Below, one piece after another: positions 8,831 through 18,454 of a DNA stretch of 64,000 bases. Made by a program: the position numbers and the translations under genes. The first letter of the stretch is position 1. Each line of letters begins with the position of its first letter. Under the pieces are notes generated by a model that did not search any database, was not told the DNA's origin, and saw only the letters and a list, made by a program, of their open reading frames with translations. Origin of the DNA: Melioribacter sp. (GTDB lineage: Bacteria; Bacteroidota; Ignavibacteria; Ignavibacteriales; Melioribacteraceae); NCBI GenBank assembly GCA_003155655.1, contig PMDS01000032.1:16577-80576 (forward strand), written 5' to 3'.

Positions 8831-9901
8831 ATGGATTTATACGATAAGCTAAAATCAATAAAAGAAAAGTACGATAGAATTAATGAGCAGCTTGCTGATC
8901 CCCAAAATCTATATGATCAGGCAAAGCTGATCTCGCTTAGCAAGGAAAGGAGCGAACTTATTGATTTAGTAAATGCTTACAATGAATATGATGCGCTGGT
9001 TAATAACATCAAGGGAAACCAGGAAATTATAGACAGCGGGGAAGACAAAGAGCTTGCAGAGATTGCCGAAAATGAACTGAATGAATTAAGAGCCAAAAGG
9101 GACACGATGGAAGAAAGAATAAAATTCCTTTTGGTTCCCAAGGATCCCGATGATGATAAGAACGTAATTATTGAAATTCGTGCCGGAACCGGCGGTGATG
9201 AAGCCGGGTTGTTTGCGGCAGACCTTTACAGGATGTATTCCCGCTATGCTGAAATACGCGGCTGGAAAAAGGAAATTATTGATGTTAGCGACACAGGCAT
9301 TGGTGGAATTAAAGAGGTTGTTTTCAGCCTTGTTGGAGAAAGTGTTTTTGCGGATATGAAATTTGAAAGCGGCGTCCACCGGGTTCAACGTGTGCCTGCA
9401 ACTGAAGCTAATGGGCGTGTACATACTTCCGCTGCTTCAGTAGTAGCTTTACCGGAAGTTGAAGATGTAGAAGTAAATATTGATCCAAGTGAATTACGCA
9501 TTGATGTTTATAGAAGCGGCGGCGCCGGCGGGCAAAACGTTAATAAAGTGGAAACAGCAATTCGTATAACGCATCTTCCAACAGGTCTTGTTGTACAATG
9601 CCAGGATGAACGTTCGCAGTTAAAGAACAGGCAAAAGGCTATGAAAGTATTGAAAGCAAGACTGTATGATATGAAGCTTCAAGAGCAAAACAGTGAGATT
9701 GCCGCTGCGCGTAAACTGATGGTAAAGCGCGGAGACAGGAGTGATAAGATCAGGACGTATAACTTTCCTCAAAATAGAGTAACAGATCACAGAATAGGCT
9801 TAACACTTTATAATCTTTCAGAAATAATTGAGGGGGATTTAAATGAGCTTGTTGAAAAATTAAAACTTGCTGATAGAGCAGAAAGACTTCAAGCCGGTTA
9901 A
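8831..9901 (+). CDS. prfA: Peptide chain release factor 1
   Basis: A 356-aa class I release factor recognising UAA and UAG. It has the GGQ peptidyl-hydrolysis motif ([10 protein letters not shown], about 233-242) and the RF1-type PxT recognition tripeptide in [10 protein letters not shown] (about 186-195), which separates it from RF2. The N-terminal helical domain and full length are intact. AGGA precedes the start. It ends 4 bases past the stop of a convergent small membrane protein gene. Confidence 0.96.
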   Translation: MDLYDKLKSIKEKYDRINEQLADPQNLYDQAKLISLSKERSELIDLVNAYNEYDALVNNIKGNQEIIDSGEDKELAEIAENELNELRAKRDTMEERIKFLLVPKDPDDDKNVIIEIRAGTGGDEAGLFAADLYRMYSRYAEIRGWKKEIIDVSDTGIGGIKEVVFSLVGESVFADMKFESGVHRVQRVPATEANGRVHTSAASVVALPEVEDVEVNIDPSELRIDVYRSGGAGGQNVNKVETAIRITHLPTGLVVQCQDERSQLKNRQKAMKVLKARLYDMKLQEQNSEIAAARKLMVKRGDRSDKIRTYNFPQNRVTDHRIGLTLYNLSEIIEGDLNELVEKLKLADRAERLQAG

Positions 9902-10131
9902 AATTTTTTTATTGTGAACTGTTCAAAGTGTTTAACCAGGAAGAGAAAGCCAAATCCAATCAGCGAGAGCAAAAAATCTTTCAAATCAATCTGGAATGAA
10001 TCATTCTGCCCGCTCAAAAAGTCAAACAATTTTATTAGTATAATAAGCAGAAATAAAATTAGGAATCCTATTAAACCAGCACCAAGAGAGTTTAAGTAAT
10101 GTTTATATGGGCTTTGCTCTATTTTTATCAT
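9898..10131 (-). CDS. Small two-helix membrane protein
   Basis: A 77-aa protein with two hydrophobic stretches (about 17-38 and 52-66) separated by an acidic loop, with a basic C-terminus. The likely ribosome site AAGGAGG lies just upstream of the ATG on the minus strand. Its 3' end overlaps prfA tail to tail by 4 bases. No family was recognised; the strong RBS and clean membrane pattern argue that it is a real gene. Confidence 0.55.
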   Translation of the reverse strand: MIKIEQSPYKHYLNSLGAGLIGFLILFLLIILIKLFDFLSGQNDSFQIDLKDFLLSLIGFGFLFLVKHFEQFTIKKF

Positions 10132-10300
10132 AAATTCCTCCTTTAATAGTCTAGAATAAAAAAAAGTAAACTAGTACTATGTGATATTCTTCACATAAGG
10201 AGTTAAATGACATTATATCAAATAACAAAAAATTTTAAAAGAAAGTTTTATGAAGCTATTGTAATTACTGAATTGATCAAAAATAAAGTTTTATAGAAGG
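10132..10300. other. Short intergenic gap, nothing recognised
   Basis: A+T-rich sequence upstream of the small membrane protein gene and downstream of the glycosylasparaginase gene. No RNA gene, strong hairpin or ORF was seen. Confidence 0.5.
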
Positions 10301-11284
10301 TTATTTTATTAAGAAATTACTTTTAAGCACCACATTTTTATTTTGCGTTGTTAATGAAAAGTTAAACCCATCATAAAGAGAAAACGCACCACGTTCGCCA
10401 TTTTTATTAAGAGCCAGATAACCTATTTGAATATCCTTTTCATTTCTTGAATTTTTATAAATTCTTTGAATAGCAAACTCACAAGCTTTTTGAGGGGAAA
10501 GACCTTCGCGCATTTTTTCAACAATTAAAAAACTTCCAAGAGTTTTCATTACAAATTCACCATTTCCGGTTGCAACCGCACCGCCAACTTCATTATCAAC
10601 AAACATTGCCGCGCCAATAATAGGAGAATCTCCAACCCTTCCATGAATTTTAAAAGCAAGACCACTAGTAGAAACACCTCCGCTCATGTTATTTGATTTA
10701 TCAATGGCAAGCAATCCAATTGTATCGTGATTTTTTGAATCCACCCTGTAAGCACCATGCGGGAATTCCTTTTTCCACTCAAGCCAGGCTTTACGTGAAT
10801 CCTCAGTAAGTAAATTCTCCTCTTTAAATCCGTTAGCAAGAGCGAATTTTTTAGCGCCATCGCCGACAAGCATAACATGCTTAGTCTTTTGCATAACAAG
10901 TTTAGCAACAGAAATAGGATTTTTAATCCCCTCAATAGCTGCAACGGAACCTGCATTTCCCTTCCAGTCCATTATTGAAGCATCCAGTGTTACAATTCCA
11001 TCTTCATCGGGCAGTCCGCCATAACCAACAGTATTAATGCCCGGATCATTTTCAATAACATTAATTCCTGCTTCAATAGAGTCTAAAGAATTAACATTTT
11101 TTTGTAACAAATCAAATGTTTTAGAGTTGGCATTAATACCAAAGTCCCAGGTCGATATTACAATTGGGCCGGGAGAATCAGCCGAAAATCTGCCAAACAG
11201 TTTAGAAGAAGAAAACTGACTGGTTAAAATACCGCCGCTTGTTATAACACCGGCTTTAACAAAATTTCTTCTGGTGATTTTCAT
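10301..11284 (-). CDS. Tat-exported N4-(beta-N-acetylglucosaminyl)-L-asparaginase
   Basis: A 327-aa Ntn-hydrolase of the glycosylasparaginase family, which splits the GlcNAc-Asn bond of N-linked glycopeptides. The N-terminus is a twin-arginine signal (TRRNFVKAGVITSGG). The self-cleavage site is H186-D187-T188-I-G, where Thr188 becomes the N-terminal nucleophile of the beta chain; GRVGDSPIIGAAMFVD and GAVATGNGE are further family motifs. It would mature in the periplasm. It starts 1 base after the stop of the cytidylyltransferase gene, so it is probably the last gene of the glycan operon. Confidence 0.85.
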   Translation of the reverse strand: MKITRRNFVKAGVITSGGILTSQFSSSKLFGRFSADSPGPIVISTWDFGINANSKTFDLLQKNVNSLDSIEAGINVIENDPGINTVGYGGLPDEDGIVTLDASIMDWKGNAGSVAAIEGIKNPISVAKLVMQKTKHVMLVGDGAKKFALANGFKEENLLTEDSRKAWLEWKKEFPHGAYRVDSKNHDTIGLLAIDKSNNMSGGVSTSGLAFKIHGRVGDSPIIGAAMFVDNEVGGAVATGNGEFVMKTLGSFLIVEKMREGLSPQKACEFAIQRIYKNSRNEKDIQIGYLALNKNGERGAFSLYDGFNFSLTTQNKNVVLKSNFLIK

Positions 11285-11285
11285 A

Positions 11286-12029
11286 TCACTCTCCCAGGTT
11301 TTTTTGTTTAACGGTCTGATTAATTTTTATGAGTTCCGGCCGTATATCAAATAGCTTTAATATATCTTTTACCAAAAAAATATTGTTCCCATTATATAGA
11401 GAAATATAAATTTCCTTTATTAGCTCGAGGTCATCGTTAGTATCAACAGTCCATCTATGAAAGGAATAGTCTTTATCATTATAAAAATTTTTTAACGTAA
11501 AACATTCGGGATGCATGTAAATGTAAGGTGTAACATGTTCACGTTCATAAATCTCTTTAGCTTCACTAAATGTTTTTTGCAGCGCTTCAAAAGAAAAAAT
11601 TTCAACATCCAACCCCCGGGGGAATGTCCGTTCCAAAGTGTTGCTTAGATAATCCAATTTATATTTACAATTTTCAGCTTTGAAAAAATTAATCATATCG
11701 TCTAAAATTTCCGGGTCAATAACCGGACAGTCACTTGTAATTCTAATTATAATATCAACGTTAAATTTTTTTGCAGTTTCATAATAGCGTGAAAGAACAT
11801 CTTCTGCGCTGCCCCTGTTGAAATGAATATTATTCTCAACGCAGAAATTTTCTATCTGGTCATCTTCAGAATTTGTAGTTGTTGCAATAATAACATCATT
11901 GATCATTTTGGAATGTGTTAACCTGTTCCAAACATGCCATAATATGGGCTTGCCGGAAATCAACCTAATAATCTTACCGGGCAAACGTGTTGATCCAAAC
12001 CGTGCTTGTATAATAGCGGCAATATTCAT
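11286..12029 (-). CDS. SpsF-type CMP-sugar cytidylyltransferase (likely the pseF step)
   Basis: About 248 aa. It begins MNIAAIIQARFGSTRLPGK, the nucleotide-binding signature of SpsF-like cytidylyltransferases, with ITSDCPVIDP further on as the metal site. Given its place directly after a pseudaminic acid synthase, the likely reaction is CTP + Pse to CMP-Pse. It is of the SpsF type and not the classical PseF/NeuA sequence type. The ATG at 12029 is preferred; a TTG at 12047 would extend it by 6 residues and overlap pseI by 11 bases. Confidence 0.8.
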   Translation of the reverse strand: MNIAAIIQARFGSTRLPGKIIRLISGKPILWHVWNRLTHSKMINDVIIATTTNSEDDQIENFCVENNIHFNRGSAEDVLSRYYETAKKFNVDIIIRITSDCPVIDPEILDDMINFFKAENCKYKLDYLSNTLERTFPRGLDVEIFSFEALQKTFSEAKEIYEREHVTPYIYMHPECFTLKNFYNDKDYSFHRWTVDTNDDLELIKEIYISLYNGNNIFLVKDILKLFDIRPELIKINQTVKQKNLGE

Positions 12030-12036
12030 TTTAGCG

Positions 12037-13095
12037 TTATTGTTCAATCAAATTCCAGCTTAACGGGGTTCCTCTTCCAACATCCTGTTTAGCCTTTTTG
12101 CCAAGAATATCTTTGAGATATTTAGGAGGCAGACCATTAGATGGACGAATGGAACGAATATTTTCTTCAGTGAATATTTCACCGGCACGAATATCTTTTA
12201 CAACAAATAATGAGCGGGCAAATGAACGGCTGCGTTTTATCTTATCCGTGAGTTCAAAAGTTACTTTGCCCAAAGCTTTTTCAACTTTGCGGATTTCATC
12301 AACCATTGTTTTAAATTCAGCAGGCTCAAGAGAAAAGGATGAATCGGGTCCGCCAAGTTTTCTATCTAAAATAAAATGCTTTTCAATTAATTTAGCCCCA
12401 ACAGCGGCCGCAGTAACCGGCACAGTTGATCCAACGGAATGATCAGAAAGGCCTACAATGCAATTGAATTTTTCAGCAAGCGCCGGAATAGTTTTTAAAT
12501 TGGCATCTTCAATTTTTGCGGGATATTCCGACGTGCATTTTAAAAGAGCAATCTGTTTATTCCCTGATTTCTTACAGGCTTCAATTGCATCTTTTATTTC
12601 TTCTTCGGAAGCTATCCCAGTTGAAATGATTACAGGTTTTCCTTTTGACGCAGTGTATTCTATTAATGGAATGTCAACTATTTCGAAAGAAGCTATTTTA
12701 TAAGCCGGCACATTTAATTTTTCCAGGAAGTCTACCGCGCTTTTATCAAAAGGGGATGAAAAGCAAACAAGACCCAAATCCCCGGCAATTTGCATAAGTT
12801 TGGGCTGCCATTCCCACGGGGTATATGCCTGCTGGTAAAGTTTGTATAGAGTTGCTCCATCCCAGATTGTACCCTGCTGAATTTTGAAGTAATCGTTGCT
12901 GCTGTCTATAGTCAGAGTATCAGCTGTATATGTTTGAAGTTTTACTGCATCGGCACCGCATTCTTTTATAGCTTTTATTGAGTCAACAGCAACGTTGTAG
13001 TCTTGATTATGGTTCGCCGAGAGTTCTGCAATGATAAATGCAGGCGAATCATTATCAATAATTCTTTCTTTAATTTTAATAAACGGCTTAGACAT
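12037..13095 (-). CDS. pseI: Pseudaminic acid synthase
   Basis: A 352-aa NeuB-family enzyme condensing phosphoenolpyruvate with the 6-deoxy-hexose intermediate to make pseudaminic acid. The NeuB barrel begins with FIIAELSANHNQD and includes ADAVKLQTYTADTLT, LVCFSSPFDKSAVDFLE, KIASFEIVD, VGLSDHSVG and EKHFILDR. The C-terminal SAF (antifreeze-like) domain covers about 290-350 (SRSFARSLFVVKDI, then GLPPKYL). Wording such as QTYTADT and FDKSAVDFLE fits the PseI branch better than sialic acid synthases. It lies within the pse cluster. Confidence 0.9.
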   Translation of the reverse strand: MSKPFIKIKERIIDNDSPAFIIAELSANHNQDYNVAVDSIKAIKECGADAVKLQTYTADTLTIDSSNDYFKIQQGTIWDGATLYKLYQQAYTPWEWQPKLMQIAGDLGLVCFSSPFDKSAVDFLEKLNVPAYKIASFEIVDIPLIEYTASKGKPVIISTGIASEEEIKDAIEACKKSGNKQIALLKCTSEYPAKIEDANLKTIPALAEKFNCIVGLSDHSVGSTVPVTAAAVGAKLIEKHFILDRKLGGPDSSFSLEPAEFKTMVDEIRKVEKALGKVTFELTDKIKRSRSFARSLFVVKDIRAGEIFTEENIRSIRPSNGLPPKYLKDILGKKAKQDVGRGTPLSWNLIEQ

Positions 13096-13189
13096 AATTA
13101 GCCTTCAGTCTATTTAGTTCTTCCTGTAATGTTTTTACAGAAACCAATTACTTGAATGAGTAAGATTATTCTTCCACTGATTTCGGTTT

Positions 13190-14662
13190 TCATTTTTTTC
13201 GTATCATCTTGTAGACAAGATATTTTTCATCATCAATAGTTTCATTGTGAGAAAGAACATAATTTGCACTTGTAAAACTTTTTATCGAAGGGATGTTCTT
13301 TGGATTAATGTGAGCAAGGATATAATCAACTTCTTTTCTTTCACCAAAACATTTGGAACTGGCAGTAGTAATCATGGGGGCAGAAAGGCCTTTTCCCCTA
13401 AAGTCTTTGTTTAAAGCTAAGCTTATAATTGCAAAATTTTCTTTGATATCAAAACGTACTTGTCCTATAAACTCATCCGCAGAATTAAACGCCAATTTAA
13501 AAATAGTATTAGGGTCGGCAATTTTTTTATTGTACCAATCAACATGTTCTTTCCAAACAATCGGGCTTTGATTGATTGAATTAAGGCGTACAATTCTTTC
13601 GTTAGCCAGGTTAAAAATATTATTTACATCTTTAAGTATTGCAGCGCGGAAATAAAAGCCCTGGTTTTTCGAAATTATTGTATCAACAAGAGATTGCACA
13701 ATTCTTTTAGCACCAAGCCCGTCAACTCTTTTCTTTCCAAGAGTAGCGAATTTTATCCGTTGTTCTCTTTTCTTATAAGCATTGAATGTAAGCTGCAAAC
13801 GATTTTCGAGATTGACAGTTTGAGACGTATATTCTGCAAGTAAGAATTCTTCTTTCAACCAGCCTGTAAGGTTATTTTTTTGATTGTCTGCGATCGAAAT
13901 TGCAATTGTCGGCACACCAACGTGAGCAAGCTCAAAAATCGTTTGCCCTGCCGCTGAAACAGCAATATCACTATCGAGCATAATTTTGAACATTTCGGCT
14001 GCAGATGGAGAACTAAAAATCTCAGTATTTTTATCTTTTAGTTCATTTATCTGTTCAACATTTTCAAAACCGCTGCCAACGACAACATATTTTTTTAAAT
14101 CGGGATAATTTCTAACAAACATTCTAAGCATTCTGGGTGTCATGTTTTGGGTATCTTGACCTCCAAATGTAATAAGAACAGTCTGGATCTCAGGCTTGAT
14201 AGCTTTCTCTTTTGTCTGCCAAAAATCTTTTCTGAGCGGGACGTATTTAGGACCTAATAAGTAAGTTAGACCAGCTCTGGGTTCATATTTCATCTGTTCT
14301 GCATTTATAGCGCCATTAATAACTACCCCGGAAGGATATTCAATTCTCATGTTATCATCAATAAAAACCGGGAGAGCAGTTATGGAAGAAATTTTATCAT
14401 AAAACTCTTTAGAAGCCTGATAAGAATCAACAATTATTATATCACTGCTGTTTATTTTATCAAATAATAGATCAGAATTTTCTATCCAATTAATCAATTC
14501 ATAATTAGTATTCAGTAAAAAAGATTTACAAGCTTCGTCTCCATTAACATAAATAGTTGGGGTAAGATTTCTTTCTTCAAATGCCTGATAAATAGATTGG
14601 CATCTTGTTAAGTGCCCATACCCAGTACTATGAAATCCTTCAGTAATGATAGATGTTTTCAT
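13190..14662 (-). CDS. PseG nucleotide-sugar hydrolase fused to PseH-like acetyltransferase
   Basis: A 490-aa fusion. Residues about 1-330 are a GT-B-type UDP-sugar hydrolase (PseG): GYGHLTRCQSIYQAF, YLLGPKYVPLR, ITFGGQDTQNMT and AGQTIFELAHVGVP. Residues about 338-490 are a GNAT acetyltransferase with the acetyl-CoA loop RGKGLSAPMI, matching PseH. One protein would therefore perform N-acetylation at C4 and removal of UDP, consecutive steps between PseC and PseI. The stop lies about 95 bases before pseI. Fusions of this kind are known in some lineages; here both halves look complete. Confidence 0.88.
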   Translation of the reverse strand: MKTSIITEGFHSTGYGHLTRCQSIYQAFEERNLTPTIYVNGDEACKSFLLNTNYELINWIENSDLLFDKINSSDIIIVDSYQASKEFYDKISSITALPVFIDDNMRIEYPSGVVINGAINAEQMKYEPRAGLTYLLGPKYVPLRKDFWQTKEKAIKPEIQTVLITFGGQDTQNMTPRMLRMFVRNYPDLKKYVVVGSGFENVEQINELKDKNTEIFSSPSAAEMFKIMLDSDIAVSAAGQTIFELAHVGVPTIAISIADNQKNNLTGWLKEEFLLAEYTSQTVNLENRLQLTFNAYKKREQRIKFATLGKKRVDGLGAKRIVQSLVDTIISKNQGFYFRAAILKDVNNIFNLANERIVRLNSINQSPIVWKEHVDWYNKKIADPNTIFKLAFNSADEFIGQVRFDIKENFAIISLALNKDFRGKGLSAPMITTASSKCFGERKEVDYILAHINPKNIPSIKSFTSANYVLSHNETIDDEKYLVYKMIRKK

Positions 14663-14671
14663 CTTAGGTTC

Positions 14672-16054
14672 TCAAAGATTTTCTAAAATTGTTTCGGTAA
14701 TGTAAATTAGATCTTCTACCCTGAGAGAAGGATAAACAGGAATTGAAATCTCGCGTTCATAAAACTTTTCTGCTATAGGGAAGTCACCAACTTTAAATCC
14801 GTAATTTTTTCTATAGAATGGCTGTAAGTGTACGGGAACGTAATGAACCTGTAAAGAAATATTATTCTTTTTCATTTTTGCAAAAAAATCTTTCTTAGAA
14901 ATTTGCAATTCATCAAATTTAATTTGCAGGGGATAAAGATGGTAAGCATGCTTTGAATCTTTTGAAACACCCGGTATAATGAAACGTGCATCATTGCAAA
15001 AGAAATTATCATAATACTTTGCTATAAGTCTTCTTTTTTCAATAAAGGAGTCGATTTTTTTTAATTGGCTTATTCCCAATGCGCACTGGAAATCAGTAAT
15101 TCTGTAATTAAATCCAATCTCATGCATTTCATAATACCAGGGGCCATCATTTTTTTCGAGTATATTCTCGTCTTTTGTAATGCCGTGAGTACGCAGAGTC
15201 TTAATATGCATATCCACTGTTTTATCATTTGTTAATACAGCCCCACCTTCTCCGGTTGTAATATGCTTTACAGGATGGAAACTCAGGTTAACAGCATCGG
15301 CATAATTTGGTGCATATTTTAAGTCATTTTTATACTCTGCGCATAGTGCATGACAGTAGTCATTGACCAGTTGAAAACCATATTTTTCTTTTAAACTTTT
15401 TAACGCTTCCCAATTGCATGGATTACCAGCGTAATCAACCGCAACAACAGCTTTAATTTTTTTATTTTGGGCGGAATATTGTTTTAGTTTGTCTTCAAGT
15501 TTATTGGGGTCTATTGTGTAAGTAGATTTTTCAATATCAACAAAAGTTGGTGTTGCCCCTACATAAACAGCACAATTTGCACTTGCTAAAAATGTAATCG
15601 GGGAAGTAATAACAACATCATCCTTTTTCCAACCAAGAGCCATTGCTATCAAGTGTAAACCGGCAGTTCCATTAGCAACGGCAGTTGCATATCTGCCTCC
15701 AAACTTTTGTACCAGCGCATTTTCAAAATTTTGAACTGCCGGACCCTGAGTAAGCCAGTCGGATTTTAGTGCGGCAATAACAGCAGCAATATCATCATCA
15801 TCAATAGTTTGACGCCCATAGGAAAAGACCGGTTGTTGGTTGTTAGCTTTTGAATTCATTTTTTTGCTTATTGAAGAAATTAAAGAATTAATTTTTTTAC
15901 CTAACAGTACATAATTGCATTTAAAATTATTATAAATATCTTCTTTTAAATAACCCAAATCTTTGGCAAGAAGTAAATGATATTTCGTTTCTTCCAAAGA
16001 ACCCCGGGCCATTATTAAAAAACTAATAAATTCCTTTTTGGAATATCTGTCCAT
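14672..16054 (-). CDS. pseC: PseC aminotransferase with a four-helix-bundle N-terminal extension
   Basis: PLP-dependent aminotransferase of the DegT/DnrJ/EryC1 family that aminates C4 of the UDP-sugar made by PseB. The usual PseC start is at Met66 (ATG at 15859), followed by FSYGRQTIDDDDIAAVI; the PLP lysine is in NLSFHPVKHITTGEGG. The ORF stays open for 65 residues further upstream, and those residues are the C-terminal half of a four-helix-bundle protein, so the two may be made as a fusion. No good Shine-Dalgarno is seen before 15859. It lies 9 bases from the pseG-pseH start. Confidence 0.88.
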   Translation of the reverse strand: MDRYSKKEFISFLIMARGSLEETKYHLLLAKDLGYLKEDIYNNFKCNYVLLGKKINSLISSISKKMNSKANNQQPVFSYGRQTIDDDDIAAVIAALKSDWLTQGPAVQNFENALVQKFGGRYATAVANGTAGLHLIAMALGWKKDDVVITSPITFLASANCAVYVGATPTFVDIEKSTYTIDPNKLEDKLKQYSAQNKKIKAVVAVDYAGNPCNWEALKSLKEKYGFQLVNDYCHALCAEYKNDLKYAPNYADAVNLSFHPVKHITTGEGGAVLTNDKTVDMHIKTLRTHGITKDENILEKNDGPWYYEMHEIGFNYRITDFQCALGISQLKKIDSFIEKRRLIAKYYDNFFCNDARFIIPGVSKDSKHAYHLYPLQIKFDELQISKKDFFAKMKKNNISLQVHYVPVHLQPFYRKNYGFKVGDFPIAEKFYEREISIPVYPSLRVEDLIYITETILENL

Positions 16055-16221
16055 ACCCCCCGCAATATTAGCGGGAATTAACTGAGCAGATCTAATAATT
16101 TGCTGCGTTAAATAAAATCCTCAGCTTTTGGAAAAGACCTTACAGTTTTATATACCTCTAAAGTAAGTGAATGGGATAATTGCCAAATTTCCAAATCTTC
16201 AAAAGATTTGATCTTACTCAT
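15860..16221 (-). pseudogene. Four-helix-bundle (23S rRNA IVS-type) protein, frameshifted
   Basis: From an ATG at 16221, 37 codons read KSFEDLEIWQLSHSLTLEV and so on to FPKAED, then hit TAA at 16108-16110. The other frame then continues from about 16120 as GFYLTQQIIRSAQLIPANIA, then the family hallmark KKEFISFLIMARGSLEETKY and LLLAKDLGYL. Joined, these make one normal member of the TIGR02436/PF05635 family. A single indel near 16113-16120 separates the halves, and the 3' half has no stop and enters pseC. Sequencing error cannot be excluded from the sequence alone. Confidence 0.8.
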
Positions 16222-16231
16222 TTATTATCCA

Positions 16232-16260
16232 CTAACCGATAACAAATAACTAATGACCGG
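16232..16260. repeat. Short heptamer repeat at the 3' end of pseB
   Basis: The stretch reads as TAACCGA, TAACAAA, TAACTAA, TGACC and overlaps the last codons of pseB. It belongs to the same type of 7-bp degenerate repeat seen elsewhere in the window. Confidence 0.5.
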
Positions 16261-17281
16261 ATACGTTTTCGTTAATTAATTTTCTTAGCTCATCAACACT
16301 CAAAAACCATTTGTTAGTACCGCTGTTATATTTAAAATCGGGCGCGCAGAATTTTCCAACTTTACTGTTGCTTGAGGTTCTAAATTTTTCAGTATCCCAA
16401 AGGTTGAGCTTATTATTATCTCCAAGCTGAACAGAGGGAAGTATTACAAAATAATTTTCAAATTCAATAGTATTCATTGCATCAGCTTCTGTAATCATTT
16501 CTTCGTGTATTTTTTCACCCGGTCTTATACCAACTTCTTCAATTTTACAATCCGGGGCAACTGCTTTTGCAAGGTCAATAATGTTAAAAGACGGAATTTT
16601 AGGTACAAACAACTCTCCTCCCCACATTTTATCTAAACAGAATAATACAAAATCTACTCCTTCTTGAAGAGTAATATTAAACCTAGTCATTCTTTTATCA
16701 GTAATTGGAAGTGAACCGCTCTTTTTCTTGTCCATAAAGAAGGGAATAACCGAACCGCGGCTTCCCATAACATTTCCATAGCGAACAACAGAAAATTTTA
16801 TATCGTGCTTGCCCTTATAATTATTAGCAGCAGTAAATAATTTATCCGAAGTCAGTTTAGTGGCGCCGTAAAGATTAATCGGGGCTGCGGCCTTATCGGT
16901 GCTTAATGCAATAACTTTTTTAACTCCACATTCAAAGCAGGCATCAATTACATTTTGCCCGCCGATTATATTTGTCTTAACGGCTTCAAAAGGATTATAC
17001 TCTGCGGCAGGCACCTGCTTGAGAGCCGCTGCATGAATAACAATATCGACCTCCTCCATGGCGCGTGTTAACCTTTTTTCTTCCCTCACGTCTCCAATAA
17101 AATAGCGTAAAAGAACACCATCCTTTCTAAAACGTTCTTCCTGCTGCATTTCGAACTGCTTAAGTTCATCACGGCTGTAAATAATTATCTTTTTAGGATT
17201 GAAACGATTAAGGACAGTTTCAATAAATTTTTTACCGAACGAACCCGTTCCTCCTGTTATAAGGATAGTTTTACCATCCAT
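16250..17281 (-). CDS. pseB: UDP-GlcNAc 4,6-dehydratase (inverting), first Pse enzyme
   Basis: A 343-aa short-chain dehydrogenase/reductase of the PseB/FlaA1 group. It has the NAD(P)-binding ITGGTGSFGKKF near the N-terminus, STDKAAAPINLYGATKLTSD with the catalytic Tyr-x3-Lys-type segment, and VRYGNVMGSRGSVIPFF. It converts UDP-GlcNAc to the 4-keto-6-deoxy-L-arabino sugar used by PseC. It starts the pse block on the minus strand; the ~100-base gap upstream may hold an internal promoter. The extreme C-terminus runs into a heptamer repeat. Confidence 0.93.
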   Translation of the reverse strand: MDGKTILITGGTGSFGKKFIETVLNRFNPKKIIIYSRDELKQFEMQQEERFRKDGVLLRYFIGDVREEKRLTRAMEEVDIVIHAAALKQVPAAEYNPFEAVKTNIIGGQNVIDACFECGVKKVIALSTDKAAAPINLYGATKLTSDKLFTAANNYKGKHDIKFSVVRYGNVMGSRGSVIPFFMDKKKSGSLPITDKRMTRFNITLQEGVDFVLFCLDKMWGGELFVPKIPSFNIIDLAKAVAPDCKIEEVGIRPGEKIHEEMITEADAMNTIEFENYFVILPSVQLGDNNKLNLWDTEKFRTSSNSKVGKFCAPDFKYNSGTNKWFLSVDELRKLINENVSGH

Positions 17282-17382
17282 AATACCCTCTATTAACTAA
17301 AAACAAATTTATGAAAATTATTACTCTATTTAGCTGAAAATAAAAAATCCGGAATTAAATATTTATCTGCATATTATTCTGA

Positions 17383-18441
17383 TTAATTCTTTTTGAGAAT
17401 AACCCAGACTACCGGAGAAATTAAATCCATTGGCGTTAAACTTACAAAATGCTCTTTTGCCTCTTCAAAACAGTGATTATTAAAAATAGAAAGATGAGCC
17501 TTTTTTACAAATGGAATAATTGTTAAAACTTTCAAGCCTGCTTTTTGGGCAGAATTTTCTAAATCCTTCATAGTTAAACGGTTTAGACTATTTTTATAAA
17601 AACTTTCAGCCAGTTGAATTTCATTGGATCTAAATTCTTTAAGATATCTTTGAAAATCATTCTCGTTTAAACGGCAGTGACCCCACGGGAAATCAAGCGT
17701 GCATAAACTATGCCCGCCGTTGAAACTGAAGAAAGGATTGTATTCGTGGAAGGCTATTCCATTTTTCTTAAGAATCCTGCTCATATTGTTGAGAGCTGAA
17801 TCAACATCAATAATGTGCTCAAGAGTTTCCCAACTCGCAATAACATCAAAGGAGTTTTCTTTGATATTAGAATTTGAAATATCATCCTCGATGAATTTCA
17901 CTTTATTATCGATTGCCTGTCTATCTTTTTCCTTGAATATATTTTTTACAGATCCGCGCAGCTTGTCCAAATAATTATCCACTTCTTTTTTCTCATTAGC
18001 CTCCAGTTGTTTTTCATAGTAAAATGAAACATCAGACCCGGTAACATTTGAGCAACCCTCGCGGCAAAGCAAAAAAGTTTTCATTCCGTTGTGGCAGCCC
18101 ACTTCCAGTACTGATTTATCCTTAAGATCAAAATTGAACGAATGAAGCGCTCTTTTAAAACTTCTTATATTTCTTTCTGCTTCCACAAGATTAATTTTAA
18201 GCTCAGTCCCGGAAGGAATTCTGTTTGTTTTTTTAGGATCAAACATTGACTGCCAACCGGGCTTAATTCTATCTCTCAATCCGGCATATAATTCATGTTT
18301 TCTTCCGGATGAATCAGTGAACGTGCCAATTACATTTTTATTATAGTGAAAATTTTCTTCAAGCAAATTTGTAATTACCGGTTCTATATATTTTTTTGCA
18401 AGAGGAGAGCTTTTTAATTTTGAAAGTAAACGAGTAATCAT
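17383..18441 (-). CDS. SAM-dependent methyltransferase of the glycan locus
   Basis: A 352-aa class I methyltransferase. Motif I is KSVLEVGCHNGMKTFLL (about 108-124), with FDVIASWETLEHI as the motif II region and LKKNGIAFHEYNPFF after it. The sequence fits a Methyltransf_11/23 fold with N-terminal and C-terminal extensions. The acceptor is unknown; a sugar or glycan-lipid is likely from the position between pse genes and glycosyltransferases. Confidence 0.75.
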   Translation of the reverse strand: MITRLLSKLKSSPLAKKYIEPVITNLLEENFHYNKNVIGTFTDSSGRKHELYAGLRDRIKPGWQSMFDPKKTNRIPSGTELKINLVEAERNIRSFKRALHSFNFDLKDKSVLEVGCHNGMKTFLLCREGCSNVTGSDVSFYYEKQLEANEKKEVDNYLDKLRGSVKNIFKEKDRQAIDNKVKFIEDDISNSNIKENSFDVIASWETLEHIIDVDSALNNMSRILKKNGIAFHEYNPFFSFNGGHSLCTLDFPWGHCRLNENDFQRYLKEFRSNEIQLAESFYKNSLNRLTMKDLENSAQKAGLKVLTIIPFVKKAHLSIFNNHCFEEAKEHFVSLTPMDLISPVVWVILKKN

Positions 18442-18454
18442 AATAGGCAGTTAA

